Below are positions 7,201 to 10,625 of a stretch of 10,625 nucleotides of DNA, piece by piece. Within the stretch, counting starts at the first letter, position 1. Each line of letters begins with the position of its first letter. Source of the stretch: AG-12 sp035531535 (lineage in GTDB: Bacteria; Chloroflexota; Dormibacteria; Aeolococcales; Bog-877). The DNA is taken from contig DATKSV010000152.1 in NCBI GenBank assembly GCA_035531535.1, forward strand, positions 1 through 10,625. Direction: 5' to 3'. The notes under the pieces are model-generated. The model was not told where the DNA came from, made no database searches, and saw nothing but the letters and a program-made list of their open reading frames with translations. The position numbers and the translations under genes are program-made.

Positions 7201-7819
7201 CGGCTGCGGCGCCCTGGCACTGGCTGACATAGGCGTGGTACTCGTAGTAGGAGGGTGTGACCGGGGGCGGAACGTCGGTCAGGCCCTGGGTCGCGGTGAG
7301 CGGCACCGAGTTCGATGCCAGCTGCGCCAGAGGGGAGGACCCAGCCCCTTCGGTCCGGGTCGAAGCGCACCTGGCCGACCCCGCCGAGGCCACTGTCCCC
7401 TGTCCCAACGAGACTTCGTGATAGCTGCCATGGGCGTCCTCGACGCAGGCCGTCGTGGGCCCGACCTCGATCACCCGCAGCGGCCCGGACCCAGCCAGAG
7501 TGGCCAAATGCTGCACCTGTCCGCTCACCACCGCCAAGGCACCGGTCGTGGCCCGGGAGGGGGTGCTGCCCGCCACCAGAAGGGCGGTCGGGCCTGTCTG
7601 CCAGCAGCTGTCCGGCATGATCAGGGCGCTGCTGAGGGGCAGGTCGAGACAGCTGGTGCGGTGACCTAGGGATCGGGCCGCCACCGGCTGATAGCTCTGA
7701 GTCCGGGCAGGGAGCGGCGGCGTCGACCTGGGGGTCGATGATGTGGCGGTGCCCAGCCCCAGGAGGCCGCCGGCGCCCAGGGTGAGCAGTGCGGCGCAGG
7801 CCGCCAGCCGGTTCTTCAT
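4286..7819 (-). CDS. Secreted multidomain protein: TIM-barrel-like domain, IPT/TIG domain and six Cys-containing Ig-like repeats
   Basis: 1177 aa. Residues 1-28 are a signal peptide (basic MKNR, hydrophobic core, small residues near 25). Residues about 30-185 form a Cys-containing region of unknown fold (C57, C72, C125, C151). Residues about 186-487 look like a TIM-barrel-type module known from uncharacterised extracellular proteins of soil bacteria. It has a VVLDFGAAC strand (227-235), an AITLGIGTSN strand (281-290), RWGASDMEQ (331-339) and PEIYYSS (413-419). Asp230, Asp337 and Glu414 are possible active-site carboxylates, which is inference. Residues 492-578 are an IPT/TIG domain (VTGLAPLYGPSTGGTSVTVSG-like start). 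Residues 579-1177 are six tandem Ig-like units. There is no LPXTG, C-terminal membrane helix or lipobox, so it is probably released or loosely wall-bound. The start is set by AAGGTGG 5 nt upstream of ATG 7819 and by the signal peptide. The frame stays open about 100 codons further upstream without coding character. Binding or hydrolysis of a polysaccharide is one guess; the function is unknown. Confidence 0.9.
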   Translation of the reverse strand: MKNRLAACAALLTLGAGGLLGLGTATSSTPRSTPPLPARTQSYQPVAARSLGHRTSCLDLPLSSALIMPDSCWQTGPTALLVAGSTPSRATTGALAVVSGQVQHLATLAGSGPLRVIEVGPTTACVEDAHGSYHEVSLGQGTVASAGSARCASTRTEGAGSSPLAQLASNSVPLTATQGLTDVPPPVTPSYYEYHAYVSQCQGAAAGGCPLYQQGQATATPNASGLVVLDFGAACSTLTSPVQYGTQLFEGSTCTPDSTLQQLVQQWIAGYESDHGAGTPAITLGIGTSNSENGIDPGPSYEPVSLQQSAHGWYQLVSGSYSIPGNAPIVRWGASDMEQASSGWWDSADSDAWARYYSQAAGFTSAQPCSLSQPGFLADYGDNIVGGTGSQDGWTAANVFAVSQGTPGTCAVPEIYYSSMAAEWSALSASFPNSVGGAGISFTGVMVEAVGGTLTATQAWSTLQGQTNQSPPIPALTQIAPYGDFQVQGQPPEVTGLAPLYGPSTGGTSVTVSGSNFQSVAQVYFGQLPAQSFTVQSSGTISAIAPANLAGTVAVVVETSLGSSSTGPANQFLYTPPPCAALSVNLGEVQANPGAVDQVTPQATCPSGAVASYAYFTGTSPTGPWALRQGWTTSPWSWSTTGLSPGDYYVLVWASDGPTQLSGVLPTVQVQAVAELTLQSPPDCAVVAVTANPSAVAAGTNVTVDGSASCPPGSLAEYSYFTRAGSSGAWSLRAAWTGASWTWPTAGLGAGSYQVLAWASDGPYTVPQSQAIATITVGAQAASTSSSCTAIAVSLPGSASSGSALTVTTSATCGSGADPRYSYFTRAGTGGGWTLHAAWIGPSWTWSTAGLPAGPYQVLVWASAGPFTVPQVQQAASVQLSSGSACTAVHVSAPPEVAGGSSLTATASSTCPAGSHPEYSYFTRAGNGGAWTLRAAWIGPSWTWSTAGLATGAYQVLVWVSDGPYSVPQAQFAASVQVTGEAACSSVSVTASPSNPAAGEPVGVRASATCPAGAATAYTYFIGPSGSGPWTLRAAWVGASWQLPTSSLPAGLYFVLAWASDGPYTVPQVQSATSFELGGPGACSAVSVSASPTSAAPGSEVAVVASATCPGGTSPEYSYFVSSSSAGPWTLEAAWIGSAWTWSPVGLVPGTYYILAWASDGPYTAPQVQAITAVSVR
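4289..6085 (-). repeat. Six tandem coding repeats of 95-105 codons
   Basis: In protein order the units are 6085-5771, 5770-5459, 5458-5165, 5164-4871, 4870-4574 and 4573-4289. Each begins with Cys and has a second Cys about 26 residues on (A-T/S-C-P/G). A YxYF segment follows near position 35, then W-x-L-R-x-x-W, S-W-x-W and Y-x-V-L-x-W-A-S-D-G-P. The spacing suggests one disulfide per beta-sandwich unit. Units 3 and 4 agree at about 64 of 98 residues by hand comparison, and unit 1 is the most divergent. The unit resembles Ig-like repeats common in secreted proteins of actinobacteria and chloroflexi. Confidence 0.9.
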
Positions 7820-8048
7820 GGAGACCACCTTGGGTGAGACGGGGTGCTGGGAAGTGGTGAGGGGCCCGGCCCGCGCTCGCCCACCTGCTCCACGCTTTAA
7901 AGCACTTGGCGCGAACGGCCGTGCCCCATTATGGCCGTCGCCACCAGCCTCACCCACCCCGGGCGTGACGATCTGGTAACAAGTCGCGCGCAGTCTGGGG
8001 CCAGATCCCGACTGGCGTCGAGGCGACCGGTTGGGGGAGACTGGCGGC
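7820..8048. promoter_or_regulatory. Divergent promoter region between the secreted protein and the deacetylase
   Basis: This 229-nt gap must serve both genes. It contains a perfect 10-bp palindrome GCTTTAAAGC (7894-7903) and an inverted repeat ACGGCC/GGCCGT (7915-7920 and 7933-7938, 12-nt spacer). On the minus strand CATAAT (7933-7928) resembles a -10 element for the secreted protein and would give a 5' leader of about 100 nt; it lies within the inverted repeat. No convincing -35 or promoter for the rightward gene is seen. Functional roles are inferred. Confidence 0.4.
7825..7831 (-). promoter_or_regulatory. Ribosome binding site of the secreted repeat protein
   Basis: AAGGTGG on the minus strand, 5 nt before ATG 7819. 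It supports the short form that begins with the signal peptide over the longer open frame starting at 8125. Confidence 0.65.
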
Positions 8049-8885
8049 ATGCCCCAGGCGCAACCGACCTTGATGCTGATCCATGCCCATCCCGACGATG
8101 AGGTGATGGGCACCGGCGGGGTCATTCACCGCTACGCCCTAGAGGGAGTGAGAACCGTGCTGGTGACCTGCACCGGTGGTGAGCTCGGGGACGGACCCGA
8201 CGGGGTGAAGCCGGGCCAGCCCGGCCACCACGAGGAGCGGGTGCGAAAGATGCGCCGGGAGGAGCTGGAGGCGTCCTGCGCGGTGCTCGGCGTCGCTCAT
8301 CTGGAGACGCTCGGATACCTTGACTCGGGAATGGAGGGCTGGCCCCAGAATCACCGCCCCGGATCGCTCGCCGGCACTCCGCTGGCTGTCGAGCTACCCC
8401 AGGTGCTGGCGCTGGTTGATCGATACCGGCCCCAGGTGGTCGTCAGCTATGACGAGAATGGTGGCTACGGCCACCCCGACCACATCCGTGCCCACCAGCT
8501 GGCTCTCGCGGCGGCCGAGCAGTCTGGGATTCCAGCCAAGCTCTACTACACGGCGATGCCCAAGTCCCTGGTGCGAACGGCCATGACCGCCGCCCGGGAT
8601 GCCGGCGTCGACCTCTCCGACCTTCCCCAGATCGACTTCGATCCGGACAACCCGCCGTTTGGCGTGGACGACCATCTGATTACCACCAGGGTGGATGTCA
8701 GCACCGACGTGGCCGCCAAGCTGGAGGCGCTGCGCTGCCACGCCAGTCAGATGGACAACGCCTTCATGCTCAACCTGCCCGAGGTGGCCGTGGCCAGCTT
8801 CTTCGGAACGGAGCACTTCATTCGAGCCCTCGACCGCTCCGGTGCCTCGACTCCTGAGTCTGACCTCTTCGCCGGCCTGCGCTGA
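8049..8885 (+). CDS. LmbE/PIG-L family zinc deacetylase, MshB/Mca-like
   Basis: 278 aa. The N-terminal strand leads into AHPDDEV (13-19), where His14 and Asp17 match the zinc ligands and Asp16 the catalytic base of MshB. The third ligand, His145, lies in YDENGGYGHPDHIR (134-147), and His142 matches the second catalytic His. The family hydrolyses N-acetyl groups from GlcNAc-type substrates. MshB deacetylates GlcNAc-inositol in mycothiol synthesis and Mca cleaves mycothiol conjugates for detoxification. The DENGGYGHPDH block and the DSGM segment (92-95) fit both, so I give no symbol. A C-terminal CHASQMDNAFMLNLPE stretch (230-245) is typical of the actinobacterial branch. ATG 8049 follows a G-rich Shine-Dalgarno sequence (GGGGGAG near 8033-8039); an upstream TTG at 8031 is less likely. 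It is followed by the epimerase after 127 nt. Confidence 0.92.
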   Translation: MPQAQPTLMLIHAHPDDEVMGTGGVIHRYALEGVRTVLVTCTGGELGDGPDGVKPGQPGHHEERVRKMRREELEASCAVLGVAHLETLGYLDSGMEGWPQNHRPGSLAGTPLAVELPQVLALVDRYRPQVVVSYDENGGYGHPDHIRAHQLALAAAEQSGIPAKLYYTAMPKSLVRTAMTAARDAGVDLSDLPQIDFDPDNPPFGVDDHLITTRVDVSTDVAAKLEALRCHASQMDNAFMLNLPEVAVASFFGTEHFIRALDRSGASTPESDLFAGLR

Positions 8886-8994
8886 CAGCGACCCGGGCCC
8901 CCGCGGCCGCCCCTGCTGCAGAGCCTGGCGCGCGGGTAGTCCACCTCCCGGTAGCGAGCCGCCCACGCGGCGAGTCGCGCCCCACCAGACCTGC

Positions 8995-9001
8995 AGGGAG
9001 G
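8995..9001 (+). promoter_or_regulatory. Ribosome binding site of the epimerase gene
   Basis: AGGGAGG lies 11 nt before ATG 9013. An earlier ATG at 9005 gives only ATG-AGC-TGA, whose stop overlaps the real start as TGATG. It is too close to the Shine-Dalgarno sequence to matter much. This supports ATG 9013 over the longer frame running back into the deacetylase gene. Confidence 0.6.
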
Positions 9002-9012
9002 AATATGAGCTG

Positions 9013-9960
9013 ATGGACGAAGCTCAAGTTTCCCTGCCGGTACCGCCCTCGGGGCGGCAGTTTCGTCTCCGCCACGGCACCCAGGAGGCCGTGGTCACCG
9101 AGGTTGGCGCCACGCTGCGGAGCTATCGCGTGTCGGGGCTCCAGGTGCTGGCCGGATTCGGCGGCTCCGAACGCAGCCGTGACGGCCGCGGCCAGCTCCT
9201 GCTGCCCTGGCCCAACCGGATCGCGGGGGGCAGCTATCAGTTCCAGGGACAGAGGTTCCAACTCCCTATCAACGATCATCAGGGACAGAACGCCATCCAT
9301 GGCCTGGCCCGGTGGCTGCCCTGGGTGCCGGAGGTGGTCTCCCCGGACTCGCTCGCACTCTCGCTCCGGCTGTTGCCCCAGCCCGGATATGAATTCGCCC
9401 TGAGGATGGTGGCGGAGTACCGCCTCCTGGATGAAGGGCTGCAGGTATCGGTCTCCGCCACCAACCTGGGATCTGGAGCCCTCCCCTGGGGTCTGGGAGC
9501 CCATCCCTACCTGACTCTGGGCAGCGCCCTTGTCGACGAATTGGAGGTCCGGGTTCCAGCCGAGCTGTACCTGACCTGCGACCATTCGGGTATTCCTCAC
9601 GGATCCCCCATGCCAGTTGCCGGCACCGATTTCGACTTCCGCAGCTGGCGGCGCCTGGGAGGACTGGCTCTGGACACCACCTTCACCGGCCTGACACCTG
9701 ATGAGCGCGGGCGGGCCGTGGCGGAGCTCCGCCTGCCCTCTGCCACGGACCGGTTGCAGCTCTGGATGGACGCCAGTCACCACTACCTGCAGCTCTTCAC
9801 GGGAGACGCTCTGCCCGACTCCAGGGACAGGCGTCGGGGACTCGCGGTGGAGCCCATGACCTGCGCCCCCAACGCCTTTCGCAGCGGCGATGGGCTGGTG
9901 ACCCTGGGGCCGGGAGAGTCGGCCAGGTCGACCTGGGGCCTGGAACTTCAAAGTGGCTAG
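9013..9960 (+). CDS. Aldose 1-epimerase family protein (GalM-like mutarotase)
   Basis: 315 aa, normal for the family, cytoplasmic. It would interconvert alpha and beta anomers of a free aldose, or of a related sugar. The galactose-mutarotase beta-sandwich landmarks are all present. LLPWPNRIAGGSYQF (63-77) holds the substrate-binding Arg69. NAIHGLAR (93-100) holds His96. WGLGAHPYL (159-167) holds the catalytic His164. LALDTTF (218-224) holds Asp221. GLAVEPMTCAPNAF (276-289) holds the catalytic base Glu280. The NAIHGL and EPMTCAPNAF forms are typical of the actinobacterial aldose-epimerase-family branch, whose true sugar is often unknown. It may be cotranscribed with the upstream deacetylase (127-nt gap). 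A hairpin at 10010-10028 follows. Confidence 0.94.
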   Translation: MDEAQVSLPVPPSGRQFRLRHGTQEAVVTEVGATLRSYRVSGLQVLAGFGGSERSRDGRGQLLLPWPNRIAGGSYQFQGQRFQLPINDHQGQNAIHGLARWLPWVPEVVSPDSLALSLRLLPQPGYEFALRMVAEYRLLDEGLQVSVSATNLGSGALPWGLGAHPYLTLGSALVDELEVRVPAELYLTCDHSGIPHGSPMPVAGTDFDFRSWRRLGGLALDTTFTGLTPDERGRAVAELRLPSATDRLQLWMDASHHYLQLFTGDALPDSRDRRRGLAVEPMTCAPNAFRSGDGLVTLGPGESARSTWGLELQSG

Positions 9961-10009
9961 CAAGACTCCCGACTGCAACTTGGACCTTCCCCGCTGCAGG
10001 GCGTCCGAG

Positions 10010-10028
10010 CCGGGACCGCTGGTTCCGG
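10010..10028 (+). terminator. Hairpin after the epimerase gene
   Basis: CCGGGACC (10010-10017) pairs with GGTTCCGG (10021-10028) with one G-U wobble around a 3-nt loop, an 8-bp stem. There is no T-tract. It lies 50 nt after the epimerase stop and 4 nt before a candidate -10 of the HAD gene. It could end the upstream transcript or bind a regulator. Confidence 0.4.
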
Positions 10029-10031
10029 CTG

Positions 10032-10037
10032 TAGGCT
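10032..10037 (+). promoter_or_regulatory. Candidate -10 element (TAGGCT) for leaderless HAD transcript
   Basis: TAGGCT fits TANNNT and ends 6 nt before ATG 10044, so transcription could start at the A of the start codon. No Shine-Dalgarno sequence precedes this ATG. No -35 is evident. Confidence 0.4.
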
Positions 10038-10043
10038 GAGACG

Positions 10044-10625
10044 ATGCGGGCGGTGCTGTTCGATGTCGACGGAGTGGTGCTCGACTCCATGACGATCTAC
10101 CGTCGGGTCTGGGCCCGGTGGTGCCTGCTGGTAGACCTCGACCCTGACACGGTTTGGCCGCTCACCCACGGGCGCCGGCCTCAGGACACGATTGCGATGG
10201 TGGCTCCCCATCTGGCGATTGACTCCGAAATGCGACGACTCGAGGCCTTTCTGGACAAGGAGTCCTCGCCGGTGCCGGCGATGCCCGGTGCCCATGAGCT
10301 GCTGACAGCACTGCCTCGGCGACAATGGGCGCTGGTGACGTCCAACTCAGAGCCTTTCGTGCGCTCCGAGTTCGCTCTCCTAGGGCTGCCTTGGCCCAGC
10401 GTGATCGTGGATGGGGGCGCCGTCCTGGAGGGCAAGCCCTCGCCCCAGGGATTCCTCGCCGCCAGCGCCCGTCTGGGCTGTGCTGCGGCCGAATGCCTGG
10501 TGGTCGAGGACGCGGAGGCCGGAGTGGAGGCCGGCCTGGCTGCGGGGATGACCGTGCTCGCCATCGACCCTCCCCCAGGTGGCCCCAGGCTGGCGACGGC
10601 ACATGCGCGCTTTCCATCCCTGGAG
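10044..10625 (+). CDS. HAD-superfamily hydrolase, beta-phosphoglucomutase/sugar-phosphatase type (partial, 3' end missing)
   Basis: 194 codons are present and the frame runs off the right edge. Motif I is FDVDGVVLDS (6-15), with nucleophile Asp7 and general acid/base Asp9. Motif II is VTSNS (98-102), motif III Lys131 in EGKPSP, and motif IV VVEDAEAG (153-160) with the Mg-binding acidic pair Glu155-Asp156. A helical C1-type cap occupies about 16-80. This is the subfamily of phosphoglycolate phosphatase, beta-phosphoglucomutase and small sugar phosphatases, and the exact substrate is not readable. Members are usually 210-230 aa, so perhaps 20-40 residues are missing. The start at ATG 10044 is supported by MRAVLFDVDG beginning right at the first strand. 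The neighbouring mutarotase hints at sugar metabolism. Confidence 0.9.
   Translation, partial: MRAVLFDVDGVVLDSMTIYRRVWARWCLLVDLDPDTVWPLTHGRRPQDTIAMVAPHLAIDSEMRRLEAFLDKESSPVPAMPGAHELLTALPRRQWALVTSNSEPFVRSEFALLGLPWPSVIVDGGAVLEGKPSPQGFLAASARLGCAAAECLVVEDAEAGVEAGLAAGMTVLAIDPPPGGPRLATAHARFPSLE

Noticed and set aside
7820..8125. Long N-terminal extension of the secreted protein
   Set aside because: It would bury the signal peptide internally and overlaps the divergent deacetylase; a ribosome binding site supports ATG 7819.
9005..9013. Two-codon leader ORF (ATG-AGC-TGA) before the epimerase
   Set aside because: Its ATG is only 3 nt from the Shine-Dalgarno sequence, so it is probably incidental.
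8818..9978. 386-codon open frame on the minus strand opposite the epimerase
   Set aside because: It is a mirror frame of G+C-rich coding DNA; the plus strand shows all epimerase catalytic motifs.

Overview
This is a G+C-rich window (roughly two-thirds G+C by eye) with strong third-position G/C bias. It looks chromosomal and comes from a high-G+C, Gram-positive-type bacterium. Actinobacteriota (Acidimicrobiia-like) or a related soil lineage such as Dormibacterota or Chloroflexota would fit. Pointers are an LmbE/PIG-L deacetylase resembling the mycothiol enzymes MshB and Mca, an orphan protein of a type I know mainly from actinobacteria, and two genes with a TANNNT -10 element placed for leaderless transcription. 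No mobile element, integrase, CRISPR array or phage gene is visible.

Layout. 1-520 holds no gene I can support. 521-1336 (+) encodes an uncharacterised 271-aa actinobacterial-type protein. 1337-1707 is non-coding as far as I can see. 1708-1781 (-) is a complete tRNA-Cys(GCA) with an encoded CCA. About 1891-2688 (+) is a crotonase-fold protein of the PaaG isomerase type. It converges on an AsnC/Lrp regulator at 2712-3215 (-), with a perfect 10-bp hairpin between them. The regulator is divergent from an EamA-type (DMT) exporter, about 3243-4247 (+), and a 17-nt palindrome lies in the shared control region. 4286-7819 (-) is the dominant gene. It encodes a secreted 1177-aa protein with a signal peptide, a Cys-containing N-terminal region, a TIM-barrel-like central domain, an IPT/TIG domain and six tandem Ig-like repeats of about 95-105 residues, each with two Cys. 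Divergent from it are an LmbE/PIG-L deacetylase at 8049-8885 (+) and an aldose-1-epimerase at 9013-9960 (+). A HAD-family sugar-phosphatase-like gene at 10044-10625 (+) is cut by the right edge.

How the genes fit together. The regulator-exporter pair is a classic self-contained module in which an amino-acid-sensing Lrp-type protein probably controls efflux. The deacetylase, epimerase and HAD genes run in one direction and suggest sugar or amino-sugar housekeeping, but only their order supports this. The large secreted protein is the least understood element and the best candidate for new biology. I see no convincing multi-gene system of an undescribed type; the points worth a second look are listed as findings.
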